The notes beneath the pieces are model-generated. The model searched no databases and had not been told where the DNA came from. It worked only from the letters and a program-made list of their open reading frames with translations. Position numbers and translations under genes: made by a program. From Platycnemis pennipes (taxonomy: Eukaryota; Arthropoda; Insecta; Odonata; Platycnemididae), in assembly GCA_933228895.1 (NCBI GenBank), contig OW121852.1:120895544-120959543 (forward strand): a stretch of 64,000 nucleotides of DNA. Reading direction: 5' to 3'. Shown here piece after piece: positions 1 through 10,551 of this stretch. Each line of letters opens with the position of its first letter. Position 1 is the stretch's first letter.

Positions 1-1235
1 GAGGGGTGGGGGCGAAAAATACGGCGTGGGTACAGGCAGACTACGAAAGATGGAACGTGAATGGTGGCTAGGGAAGGAACCGCGTTTCAGCCGGTCGTGG
101 GCACTCGTTTGTGCTCTTGCGAAAAAAAAACATTTAAAAAATGGTTGGACAGAAAGTGTGCCGAAAAATCTTTCCTTTCATCAGAGAGAAGAATTTAGAA
201 AAAAATATTATTCTCTTCATAATTTACTGGTTATGTGGACGGAAGGAATACAAATATCCTTAGGAAAACTTATCAGTGTGACTTGTGGTAGATTTATTCA
301 CCAGGGGCACTACCCTTACAGATGGATTAAACAAAAATATTGGTTCTGTATGATATATTAAAGTGTAGCTTCCCTCGCGCCGAGCAAAAAAGAGAGTGAA
401 ATTCGCACATTTCCGTGCCTTTTCTTGTGCTAATCTAATTTATTTGGCATTCTGATAACCAGAAAATCACAAGATGTATTTGGCTATCATCATTGAATTT
501 ACAGCGAATGCAAGGATTTTAACCAGAGACTCTTTTGATGGGTGTCAATCACTTCGGACAATCAATCCATCATATTAAAAATTAAATCCAATAATGGCGA
601 TTATTTCGCGCGCAAAGCCATGAAATTAAGCAATAGAATAAATGGTGGAATGGTAATATATACCATTTGATATTAATTTAGCATGAAATTAATACATAAC
701 TGCTAAATACACCAAATTAATAGGCGTTTTATATTTGATTTTTAAAAATTTGAAATTATTAAATTACGTTGTCTCAACCTTTCTAAAAAAGATAAAGGTA
801 TGTTACCCGCAAGATATCCCCAAATATAGGTATCGAGCACATGTGTCTTCATAAACTACATTGAGTCATCGTTTAATTTACCAGTAAAAATATTAAAATA
901 ATTCCCAAAATATTGTGATAATATCCCATAACCTCTCCAGTAGAGGTATTTTAATTAGAAGCGCGAAGTAAATGGAATTCTTTAAAGTGGAACGAGAAGA
1001 TTGAGTGAATTTGAGAAACTTAAACATTGACGAAAAGGAAGAAGGCCAAAATCCCTTTTACCATCCCCGCATCCTTTTTTCGTCATGGCCACCCAACCTT
1101 GAAAATTTTGGTGGGGGAAGGGGCAATGTAGCATGAAAAAAATACTAGTAAGCCACACGCAGACTCGAGTCTTTTCCTCATGGGTACCGGCACAAAAAGA
1201 AGAAACCAGTCTCATCCATTCAATTTTTACCTCTG
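1..1235. other. AT-rich stretch, no gene recognised
   Basis: No frame in this stretch has a recognisable motif. A 111-codon plus-strand frame at 26-361 has no domain, no family resemblance and no supporting context. The DNA is AT-rich with short homopolymer runs, as expected of intergenic or intronic arthropod sequence. Confidence 0.6.
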
Positions 1236-1730
1236 CTCACCCTATAACCACCGCCAACTCCCACCCCCGTTCCTCAGGGAACCCACCCTCCCGTAGCGCC
1301 CTCTACCCCCTCTCCATTCCCACCCCCGCTGAGATGGACCGCCGCGGTGTATACGTGTGAGCGATGTCTTATCTATGTCCAATTCCGCCCCCTCATCCCC
1401 ACTCCAAACCCCTACGCCCCTACCTAACTCCCATCCGAATTCCTCATTCCCGCCCACCCACCCCCGTACACACTCATGGGGATGTCTCTTTGAAAATTTC
1501 TACCCCTTCCTCCGCAACCCTTTTAAGCCCCTTGGCAACATCTTCCCCCAAACCCCAGGTTTCCCCGCTGGACATTACACGCGAGCGTGAGGCGCCCAAG
1601 GTGCCCTCACACCACTGTCCCGTGCACCCCAAACTAACTACCCACCCCTCCCAACCAGCATCCATACCTCCCCTCCCTCGGCCCCCGTGACAACCCCCAC
1701 CCCTTCCCCGGCTCTCACCCCGTCCCCCTT
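1236..1730. other. C-rich, pyrimidine-skewed GC island
   Basis: The plus strand is strongly C-rich with many CCC and CCCC runs, in contrast to the AT-rich flanks. Several overlapping open frames on both strands arise because stop codons are rare in such DNA, and their translations are low-complexity Pro/Ser/His or Gly/Arg. The minus strand has G-run spacing compatible with G-quadruplexes. Similar islands recur through the window. A CpG-island promoter is possible, but no TATA or initiator was found. Confidence 0.5.
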
Positions 1731-1933
1731 TGAATCCAGTCATCTCTCCTTCTCCCGGCTCATTGTTACTTTGCCAGTTCGGAAACCACGTGCAATTCAT
1801 CTTGATTAGAGAGGTCCCTGGCGACAGAAAGAATACTCGGAGATGTCTGGGGGAAGAGGGAAAAATGTGCGTGGAGGTGGGGTGTCGGAGATGGAGCGAG
1901 AGGAAATGGAAGGGCGAATGAGGGGAGAGAAGG

Positions 1934-1950
1934 AAGAGAGAGAGAGAGAG
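1934..1950. repeat. (AG)n microsatellite
   Basis: Eight consecutive AG units inside a purine-rich tract that continues the island upstream. Confidence 0.9.
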
Positions 1951-3412
1951 TAGGGATTTGAGAGGACAAATAGATAGATAAAGACTAGGGTAGAAGACCG
2001 AGAAAGATTGGATGGTATGAGAAGACTAGAGCACTAAAACGTGCAGTACCGTCACACAAGAAAGCAAACTAAATTTATCATGTATAGCAACAGAAATAAG
2101 AGACAGAATAACATAGCAAAGTTTTCAAACGTAGGAAGAAGGGAAAGAAAATGCAGACATAAAAATAAAATAAGACGCTGGTGAGAGTTAAACAAAGTAA
2201 AAGGGTGTGACGGGAGACGTTGAGAAAATTCATGAATGAATGCATTTAAGAAGATTTTTGTGAAATACAGAAAATAAATAACTAGGCTACAACAAGTAGG
2301 TACTATAAACATACTATTCTCAAATAACAGTAAATAATTGGAATTCGAGGGAATGGATGAAGTATTTTACCACTCTTTTACAGTAACATGTGCCAAATAA
2401 GAAATATTAAGTAAATATTTATGGGCATAAAATATGCCTTGAAAACGAACCAAGTGAACCTTTATGGAGTAAACTGACTTTGCTTCGGTATATGTACCTG
2501 AGGATTACAAACAATTTCACATTACGCATAAATAAATATGGACAAATAGAGAGAAATTAGAGGTATGTAGAAAATAATTGCGTCTTAATTATTAATTACC
2601 TCACTTGAGAATAAAAATGTGGCTGCGTCGGTGACATTAGGATAAATAAAATAAAAATAAAATGTTGAGAAAAGAGATAAAAACAAGAGAGGAATGTTCG
2701 GAGACTGAGAGAGATGAGAGGGGCCGAATACTGGCGCCACGCAGGATTAGTGGGAGGGGGGGGGGTTAAAAAGAATGATGAAGAATGTTTCGGGGGGTAA
2801 AAAATAATAAAAAGTTAGCGAAAGGACTTAAGTCGTATATGGAGGAAAATGTAAACGTGCGAGAAGGTTAAAACAGTCACCTTATATGATGAATCTTAAT
2901 ACATTTCCCAAAGCAAACAAGCAGTTGAGGAAAAGGTAAGGGATGGGTTTCCTTTGAGAAATACAATTCTTTGCTACGAACTAAGAAGTGGGGATTCGTT
3001 AAGCGAGTCATCAACTTGCTATATTTTGCAAATAAATATGTCTATTATTTTTTTTGGGAACCACAGGAATCATCTTATTAACTGAACTATTACTCAAACG
3101 TATATCCGTCGACATTTCACAAAAAAGTCGTTTATATAAGGTAGCCAAATAGGGTAACAGGGTAGCATAGATATATGTAATAGAGCAACAGTCACCATTC
3201 ATTGATCTGGTTAAAATCTCGATAAATTTACATACAACTAACGTGTCGGGGAAACACCAAATCTCAAATTTCTTTAACTCAATTTTTTCAAGTATCCAAC
3301 ATATATGCTATGAATCCTGAGCAATTACATGGATAAACTTCTCACTCACCTCCTCCCCACCACCTAACACTTCCCTCCCCTCACCCAGCACTTCCCTCCC
3401 CCGCCCCCTCCT
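1951..3412. other. AT-rich stretch with an isolated G10 run; no gene recognised
   Basis: Frames at 2052-2312 and 3011-3202 (minus) are low-complexity and unrecognised. A run of ten G at 2756-2765, preceded by GGG-A, is the only notable feature. At 3343-3410, next to the LINE that follows, is a CT-rich stretch in which a block starting ACTTCCCTCCC appears twice. Confidence 0.5.
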
Positions 3413-4035
3413 AGTTGTGTATGTATACCGCTCTCTTGACCGAATCGGTCTAAATAACGAACTTGAACGTGTGCAGCGAAGATCGGAAAGATTTGTAAAG
3501 GGCCGGTATGATAACCTTATTAGCGTAACTAGTCTATTAAATGAATTAAATTGGGTATCATTGTCAGATCGCAGGTTGAAATTAAGACTTAATCTCTTAA
3601 ACAAATTCCAAGACCATATTTTCAGTGATGATGTTAAAAATATTTTGCGGACCCCAACTTACTATGGTAGACTGGACCATAATCACAAAATTAGAGAAAT
3701 TGATTGCCGAACTGACACATTCAAAATGTCCTTTTTTCCTCGTACTATTAGGGATATGAATAACGGTAAATATATCCAGTACGAGTGTATCAATGGATAA
3801 CATTGGTAGCTGCATGTTGGTATAAGTACTTATAGCTAACTCAACTAACGGCATGTTTTTGCATGTATGTTTTGCTATTTTTATCTTTTTTTAAATAGCG
3901 TAGTATTGAACAGTACCTATACAAGTACAATCCTTTTTTATGCATGATATGTAGTGCATGTTTGGTGAGAGTTCACCCCCTGCCATACACCTTTATGGTG
4001 GCTTTTAGGGTATTATGTAGATTTAGATGTAGATG
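3413..4035 (+). mobile_element. 5'-truncated LINE, subfamily A: RT C-terminus plus complete 3' end
   Basis: An open frame to 3800 encodes the extreme C-terminal part of a non-LTR reverse transcriptase ORF, about 120 residues. It contains the conserved elements LERVQRRSERF, NWVSLSDRRLKLRLNLLNKF, TPTYYGRL, KIREIDCRTD and MSFFPRTIRD. Endonuclease and RT catalytic domains are absent, so this is a dead-on-arrival 5' truncation. The 3' UTR of about 235 bp follows, with the family signature CACCCCCTGCC and a tail of GTAGAT-type repeats. The same protein block is at 19593-20234 and the same 3' UTR at 23894-24193. The clade (CR1, L2 or Jockey group) cannot be fixed from the C-terminus alone. Confidence 0.85.
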
Positions 4036-4043
4036 ATATTTTT

Positions 4044-4081
4044 GTACCTGATGATGTCTTAACGGCTGAAACGCGTAGCAC
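4044..4081 (+). ncRNA. Hammerhead-ribozyme-like motif, nearly complete core
   Basis: CTGATGA (4048-4054) is followed by a weak 3-bp hairpin (stem II, 4056-4066) and then GAAAC (4068-4072), two bases, and GTA (4075-4077). This order matches the conserved core of a type I hammerhead with very short stem III. Flanking GTAC (4044-4047) can pair with GCAC (4078-4081) as stem I with one mismatch. The first stem II pair is T-T instead of G-C, so activity is doubtful. Four other loci in the window share the layout. A related short repeat seems to continue to about 4140, where TATGAATTTC recurs. Confidence 0.5.
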
Positions 4082-4166
4082 CACCATCAAAACTGTGGAA
4101 TAACTGCTATAGCTTTGTTTTGTCATCTAAAATATGAATTTCTGTATTTCCTAAATTTTACCCGAG

Positions 4167-4394
4167 CTCATAGAACCAATGTAAGGTATTTCAAACCTGC
4201 GCGTGATGGGGCGGTGAAATTCACATGAATCGCCATGAGAAAAAATTCACCCGGATCGTGAATCGAACCGCGGGCCATTGGCTTACCGGGCCACTGCGCA
4301 GACAACTACGCTACGCAGGAGCCCTAAATCCGATGGCAATTTTACCGCGGTTCAATGTACTAGATTTGCCCTCGCATCAACCTCATAGAACCAA
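4167..4394 (-). mobile_element. tRNA-derived SINE with 13-bp target-site duplication
   Basis: The minus strand starts with a tRNA-like head: an A-box-like TAGCGTAGTTGTC and a B-box CGGTTCGATTC about 35 bp further on. A tRNA-unrelated body of about 110 bp follows. The perfect direct repeats CTCATAGAACCAA at 4167-4179 and 4382-4394 bound the insert, so the SINE itself is 4180-4381. It is unlikely to be a functional tRNA gene, because no convincing cloverleaf with an acceptor stem is visible and the unit is 200 bp long with TSDs. Confidence 0.85.
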
Positions 4395-5218
4395 GATTAA
4401 ACTTATCTGATTGCCTCCTAAAGGTTATAGCTTGTACTTTATGGACTATACACCCTAATTTTACGAGGTGAGAGTAAATAGTGCAACATTCTTGATACAC
4501 AAAGTAGCTAAACTCACTATACTTGGTATTCATTGTAAGATAACGCTATTGACGCCAGGAATGAGAATAACATAAATTTTCAGAGAATATTAATTCGTCT
4601 TGTTAGTGAGAAAGTGAGCAAGCGCCACAAGCTATCAATGCTTGAATTGGCAAGACTAAGATTTGAATCTGAATAGCACCGAAATATTGCTTTCAGACTT
4701 CCAATGTGTTCTTCAAAATTTTGGCAGAAATCAAGCTATACTGCAAGTCTACGATGGAAAGCAAAGCAAGAGAAACATATTTTCGAAGCTCGAAATTAAT
4801 TACCATGAGATTTGGTCATTGACCAAGAAATTAACCGATCAAATTAGAGTGGAACGCACGGTGGTGCATTCCGCTACCATCTCGGGGGTCCCAGGCTAAA
4901 TTTCCAGTGACAACGACCAGCGGATACGACCAGCCACCCGATCTGTTTACTTCAGGTACCAGAAGTAATGCAGCCAGCGGAAAAACCGGTACCAATAGCC
5001 TGATCCATAAATTTCGAACAATGAGGGTTTCACCCCCATGTACTAAACCTAGTTTGCTCGAAACAAAGAATTTTATAAGGAATTAAACAGCTTTGGTCAT
5101 AATTTGTCCAGATGATTCAGGCAACACAAAACATAAAAAAGACTTCTTAATATTGACCGCCACTGAAGGTAATGATAGCCACCAAAAATCTACTTCATCA
5201 ATCTCTTCATATCAACGT
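4395..5218. other. No gene recognised
   Basis: AT-rich sequence. A 78-codon frame at 4663-4899 has no recognisable motif. Nothing else could be supported. Confidence 0.5.
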
Positions 5219-5757
5219 AATGGGGGCGTTTACTCGGAACCGAAATCGCAATTTTGTACACGAAATCGTTAGATGGAAACGAAAAACGAATTTTAGTGAA
5301 AAAACTAATCTTCTAACCACAACCATTCACTCATAAATCAAAAATTAAAATAAGCAAAAGGTGACGCCCACCGAAAATACTGCTGTGATAACATTGACGT
5401 CATTTTCCTCCCGTCCTTGACTGCTTTCAGGGAAGGGGGAAGGGAGTGGAGGGGGGTTCTCGGAAGGTTTGCTCGCACAGATGCTGTCGAAATCGCTCCC
5501 ATTGGCCGAGTCAGCTGTGTCCTCCCCTTTGCGATAAGGCGAGGTAGCTTCGCGGGCTCAGTTGTGATTGGACGAAGTCAATATACGTCAGAGGTTGCAC
5601 CACACCCACTTTTCCGAAAGGGTTAAAAACATCAGTTTTTCGCCGCTTATAACTCGGGAAATAATTGTCGGATCAGAAAACGGAAAAATAAGGGTCCTTT
5701 TATTTTACAAACTCTATCAGATTCGGCAATAAAAAAAATATGGTAAACGACCCCATT
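5219..5757. mobile_element. MITE-like element, copy 1 (TIRs, 539 bp)
   Basis: The left end AATGGGGGCGTTTAC (5219-5233) is mirrored by GTAAACGACCCCATT (5743-5757), one mismatch in 15. The interior is non-coding and contains a GC-rich middle and an AT-rich right part. The element is highly similar over its whole length to 50787-51318. No transposase is present. The TIR sequence recalls PIF/Harbinger-like ends, but no clear 3-bp target duplication could be read, so the superfamily is open. The right end abuts the RTE-like LINE that follows on the minus strand. Confidence 0.8.
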
Positions 5758-6185
5758 CCTCTCCTTTACATCCTTCATAACTTGTTCCATATACCTCATG
5801 CGAGGCCTGCCTTTCCCAATCTTTCCGTTCACTTTTCCCTCGACGACTGTCTTCATTAGGCCATCATGTCTTAAGATATGGCCGATTAAATTGTCCCGTC
5901 TTCTTTTTAGGGTTTTCATTAGATGCCTTTTTTCTCCCACTCTTCTTAAGACTTCCTCCTTTGTCACTCGGTCGATCCATTTTATCTTCATCATTCTTCG
6001 GTAACACCACATTTCAAATGCATCCAGCCTTGACTCCTCTACTGCAGTTATCGTCCATGCTTCGCTGCCATATAATAAAATGCTCCAGATGTATGTTACC
6101 TCACTTCCACGCTTGTATTTGCAGTTGTAGGTCGAATATTCTTTTTATAAATTGCCTTTTTTGCCTGTGCAATTCTTCTGACAAT
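5758..6185 (-). mobile_element. RTE-like LINE C-terminal fragment
   Basis: The minus strand encodes the C-terminus typical of RTE-type endonuclease/reverse transcriptases. In order these are LYGSEAWTI, EMWCYRRMMKIKWIDRVTKE, NLIGHILRHDGLMKTV and GKGRPRMRYMEQV. The catalytic domains are missing. Upstream codons continue to about 6185 with a frameshift. The frame runs on into the MITE at 5757, so its last residues are MITE-derived: the MITE replaced or interrupted the LINE's own terminus. A related decayed copy is at 20695-21075 on the plus strand. Confidence 0.8.
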
Positions 6186-7228
6186 TATAGCTCACCTTCA
6201 CAATTTTAAAAATAGCAACAGGCCAAATGTGTGAAAATTCAAGTGAAAAGAAATGTTTATATTAGTTTTTCTCTTTAATTAAGTTTCCGTTCCATATTTG
6301 CCTCAAAAGTTATCAGATTTTTCTATATGGGTGCCATCACCTTGGGTTTTAGGCCCTGTAGCGAGTAGCAGTGAAGAATAATTCATCAAATATTTAAGAT
6401 AATTGAAAAATAATACATTCGGGGATAATGAAAAAGCGAACTTTAATTCAAAGAACTATTGAACTGTGTCCATTCAGCTAATAATCGGGATAAAAAAGGC
6501 AAAAGACAATTTGGAAGACCGTCGAAAATGAACTCTTTATGGAACTTGAGCGATATATGCTTGAGCTGTTTTTTTTTGATAGAAATAGCTAGAAGTTTGG
6601 AGAAGATCTACATAACTGAATACTCTCTTTACACTGCCAGCCAACCGGGTAAACATTACGCTAGTACGTAAAAATCTTGTGAATAAAGAATTTTTCCATG
6701 CATTTCCTAGAACTTCCTATTTCAAAATATTGCCATTTATAATGCATAGTGCAAAGTACCATAAATACCTATGACTAACTGCCATAAAAGAGAGAGAATA
6801 TCACAAAGAATTTCAATTAAACGTATTAAATTAAACTTCATTGAGACACGCCAACTATATAAGTAGACCCTATTAGATTTACTTATTTACCGCCTCGGCA
6901 ACTACCGTCACGTATTGCTGTCTTTAATTACACATGGAGAAAATAACATCATAAGCCTCTCCGTTCTATTGTTAAACTTCTCAACTTATCTCCATATTTC
7001 ACCCAGCCATAAGAGTCACAGGATGATTAAGCATAAAGAAATAGGTTTCATTGTGCCCACGACCGTGGAGGAATTGATGAGCCCCTAAAAACCAAATACA
7101 CCCATTAATAATTTAAAAACTATTTAACCAATGATGGCAATAAAGAAGATATGCAATTGAGTAACTGAGTGCAACATTACTGGACTCTGCCAGGGCAAAG
7201 TAAGACCAAGTAACTCCCAATGTTTATG
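6186..7228. other. No gene recognised
   Basis: AT-rich DNA. The 70-codon frame at 6459-6671 carries no motif. Confidence 0.5.
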
Positions 7229-7230
7229 CA

Positions 7231-7285
7231 CCTACATCTACGTAATACCCTACGAGAGCGTGTGGTAGGGTTCATAAATAGTTAA
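7231..7285 (-). mobile_element. LINE 3'-end remnant
   Basis: On the minus strand a CCTACCACACGCTCTCGTAGG-like block is followed by the GTAGATGTAG tail that ends the dominant LINE family. Only about 55 bp are clear, and the adjacent sequence to about 7420 may be decayed 3' UTR. Confidence 0.55.
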
Positions 7286-7680
7286 CGTTTAATATTTTAG
7301 GTGTTTTGTTTAGTCTTGTACAAATAAGGTTATATGTGCAAATGACTAATTTTTCAGCGGCGTCATGCTAATACTTTTAGAAAGGATAGCAATATTAAGA
7401 CATCAATAGAGATTCCTCTAGATGGGTTTTCTGCATGCACTTATTCACTAGGATCTAATTTTCACCTTTTCCTGAGAGCAGAAAAAAAGACAATAACATT
7501 TACGAGCTTATTTCTTCAATATTATGTGAACTTACGAAATCGTTTATTTTAACGTAGAATTTCATACAAACGAATGCGAACGGAAGAGAAAACATAATAC
7601 TGCACGGACAAAATCCATTCATGAAACTACATATGTATCTACAACTTTTATTGGAGTATTATTTTATTTTCCAAAACGTA

Positions 7681-8031
7681 TCAGCCGAGGATCCAACATC
7701 CTCTCAATATTTTTCGCCGGAGGGAAGGAACACCTTCCCGCCAACATTTGCAGATTAATTCATCGTGAAATGACAATGAGATATGTGAATTCGTCTCCAT
7801 GATTTTACCCGAGGGAAAGAGAAATAAAAAAAAACTCGTCCTCGCGCTAATTTCAACCATTTCCTCGCGGCCATTGTTGCCATTACGATTTTGCTTCTTG
7901 CTCTCCGTCATCGCCTCAACGTTCTCACACAGTCTAAAAGATGGCGCTGAGTGTTTGAAGACTGAACCAGGCTTGTTGAGCAAGTCATATCCGCAGGTGA
8001 CTTTGCCCAGGTGATTAAAGTTTTCCTCCAT
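7681..8031 (-). CDS. Unrecognised 116-codon open frame (doubtful)
   Basis: This is an ATG-initiated frame in moderately GC-rich DNA without obvious low complexity; it starts MEENFNHLGKV and ends KILRGCWILG. I recognise no family, signal peptide or domain, and found no promoter or splice pattern. It is listed because it is among the longer frames outside GC-skewed DNA, but at this length it may be chance. Confidence 0.15.
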   Translation of the reverse strand: MEENFNHLGKVTCGYDLLNKPGSVFKHSAPSFRLCENVEAMTESKKQNRNGNNGREEMVEISARTSFFLFLFPSGKIMETNSHISLSFHDELICKCWREGVPSLRRKILRGCWILG

Positions 8032-8122
8032 TTAGTTCATGTCATATATCTCCTAACCGTTCTTGTACGAAAAAATCGTGCAATATTCTTCGCCACCAAA
8101 ACATCACCGATGATAAGTGATG

Positions 8123-8898
8123 CATCTACATCTACATCTACACGATTCCCTGCAAGCCACCGTGAGGGTGTGTGGCAGGGGGTGAAGATCACCAAGCATG
8201 CACAACTAACATGCAAACTAGCAACTATATTGTATCATGCAACTTGATTGTTAGTATCTAGAGTATTTAAGGGGTTAATACATGCATCATGCACTACAGA
8301 ATACTCTACAATATTTCCCCTACCTATCCCTTTCCTATGATGCCTATTCTGTTCTCTTATAGTACGGGGGAAAAATGCCATTTTGAATCTATCGGTACGA
8401 CAATCTATCTCTCTAATCTTATTTATCTGGTCGAATCTAGCATAATACGCTGGTTTTTTTAATATGTGCCTAACATCTTCAGTAAAGCTATCCAATTGAA
8501 ATGTCTCTAATAGATTTAATCAGTACTTTATCCTACGCACTGGTAATGATTCCCACCCTAATTCTTTTATTAATTCTGAAACGCTAATCAACCTATCGTA
8601 ACACCTTTTAACGAACCTAGCTGCTCTACGCTGCACACTGTCTAGTTCTCTGATCAACCCTAATTCATTAGGATCCCATACACTGGCTGCATACTCAGGG
8701 TGGGGCCTAACTAGTGAAAAATAGCATCGCTCTTTTGTCTTCTCATCACATTTCCCAAGTACTCTTTTTATAAATCCTAGCTTTCTCTTCGCTCGGCCGC
8801 ATATTTCCCTTATGTGTCTTCCCCACGATAAATCCTTAGTGATTGTTACACCTAAATATCTTATGGTTTCAATGTTTTCGATGCATATGTTCATTTAG
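8123..8898 (-). mobile_element. LINE subfamily B, best-preserved copy (C-terminus and 3' end)
   Basis: Two in-frame pieces (8520-8894 and 8235-8495) form one C-terminal RT-ORF segment. It reads IRYLGVTITKDLSWGRHI, then KRKLGFIKRVLGKC, SLVRPHPEYAASVWDP, LDSVQRRAARFVKR, and after one stop codon KKPAYYARFDQINKIREI and FFPRTIREQN. The break is a single TGA where the copies at 18.8 and 46.4 kb have AGA (Arg). The 3' UTR ends in three GTAGAT units at 8123. No endonuclease or catalytic RT motif remains. No target-site duplication was evident. Confidence 0.88.
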
Positions 8899-8982
8899 AT
8901 TCAATAACAGGATTTTCATTATCATTCAGCCCATTTTCAGAAGGGGGCAATGACAAAAGAGGTTCGTCATTTATAATCAGGG

Positions 8983-9312
8983 GTTGGTATAGTGGATATA
9001 GTAATGACCTATTACCTCGAAGGCTTGGTTTCGAATCCCGGCTGCGCTTTAGTGGTAAACCAGCCCCCAATTTGGTAAAAGGCCCCTAATTTTCAATGGT
9101 AAACCAGCTTTGGATCCATTTTGGAGAGCAATCAAGTACTCCGTCCGTCGGATGGGACGTGAAGCCGTGGTCGACTTGGCGTTTTTTGTTAATGGCAGGT
9201 CAATACTGAAATCACGTTTCTCTCCACCCTTCCTCATTATACGGTTTCTCCTGGTCCTAAGCACCAACAGGTGGGGGTGTCGTCAACAGTTAAATTTACA
9301 GGTCTTAAGGTA
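8983..9312 (+). mobile_element. tRNA-derived SINE, family 1 (diverged)
   Basis: The head GGTTGGTATAGTGG resembles an A box, with the B box GGTTTCGAATCCC at about 9029. The body shares the block CCGTCGGATGGGACGT, an AGCCGTGGTC motif and a TTTCTCTCCAC motif with the neighbouring SINE at 9486. An internal short duplication of the GGTAAACCAGC segment is seen around 9054-9110. TSDs were not identified. Confidence 0.75.
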
Positions 9313-9475
9313 ACTGAAGATTAAGAAAATAGTGAGGCATGTCAGTGCTGAATCAAGTGACAGCTAGCCATCAAACTTTAGCGCCCTGTAACAAGTATGA
9401 AAGTTAATAAATAGTTTATGATATTCAACATAACTCTATTCTTTTTAAGTAAATCATTTCAATGTGGACCTATGC

Positions 9476-9835
9476 CATGAATTATGGGGATCGGGTTGGT
9501 GTGGTGGCTAGAGTACTGGCCTCCCATCCCGAGGGCCCGGTTTCGATTCCCGGCAGTGGCGGATTTTTTAGCGGAAAACTGGTCCCCACTTGAGTGCCTA
9601 GTGGAGGGCATTTCAAGTTCAGTTCTCCGTCTGTCGGATGGGACGTTAAGCCGTGGTCCCCTTGGCGCCTTTCGTTAAGAGTAAGGTAATGCCGACGCCG
9701 GGTTTCTCTCTACTCTTCCTCCGTTCCCTGAAAACTCCTGCCATTACCCAATTATCCACCTATCCTATATGGTGTAAATGACCTCAGCTGTCGGTCGCCT
9801 CCCCTAAATAACCAACCAACCAATTCATGAATTAT
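9476..9835 (+). mobile_element. tRNA-derived SINE, family 1, intact, with 10-bp TSD
   Basis: It is bounded by perfect CATGAATTAT repeats at 9476-9485 and 9826-9835; the element is 9486-9825. The head has A-box-like GGTGTGGTGGCTAGAG and B-box GGTTTCGATTCCC. The body contains the family block GTCGGATGGGACGTTAAGCC, and the 3' tail is an ACCA tetranucleotide repeat, which suggests mobilisation by a LINE that recognises such a tail. It is the reference copy for the relatives at 8983 and 22105. Confidence 0.9.
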
Positions 9836-10313
9836 TCAGAATTGCCTATGATTACAAGCCATTTCTATATCGCTGTATTAATATGGCATGACGGAAAATG
9901 GGAATGGATTCTTGAAATTCAAGAATATATTTAACCAAATAATTATGTTATTTTTGCTGCATAATATATATTTGCTAAAATCATTTAAACCTGTGATTTA
10001 GAATGAAGACATGTCAGTAGCATCCAAAACTGATTTCAGGACAGCGAAAAGAGGTTAAATGGAATCTCAAAAACAGTAACCAGTCTTTAAAAACTTGAAC
10101 AGCACAGCTGCATTTGAGGAATTTTAATATGATACTTAATTAGGAAACTCGATCAGAATTCTCTACAGATTTTATACATGCATAAGTCCAAATCCAATAG
10201 GGACCAAATGTATCAGTACAGATCAACGGACGAAAGTCAATGTCTATCAGACTCTCTGAAAATTAATTCGGAACTAACATTTCGATCTTGACCTTTTAGC
10301 CTTCAATAACGCA
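9836..10313. other. No gene recognised
   Basis: AT-rich unique-looking DNA with no supported feature. Confidence 0.5.
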
Positions 10314-10314
10314 G

Positions 10315-10551
10315 AAATATGAAAATAGGTATCAAAAATATGAAAATAATTACAACAAAAATATGAAAATAATTATAACAAAAATATGAAAATAATTATA
10401 ACAAAAATATGAAAATAATTATAACACAAATATGAAAATAATCATAACAATAATACGTAAATAATTATAAGGTATATGAAAATAATTGTAACAAAAGTAT
10501 GAATATAAATATGAAAAAAAAATTAGCAAAAAATGAATATAATTATAACAG
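10315..10551. repeat. Minisatellite, about 23-bp A-rich unit, about ten decaying copies
   Basis: The unit contains ATATGAAAATAATTATAAC followed by a short A run. Central copies (10350-10440) are nearly identical and edge copies diverge by substitutions and small deletions, typical of slippage or unequal exchange. Confidence 0.9.

Noticed and set aside
4180..4381. tRNA gene on the minus strand
   Set aside because: A 13-bp target-site duplication and a 200-bp body identify it as a SINE insertion.
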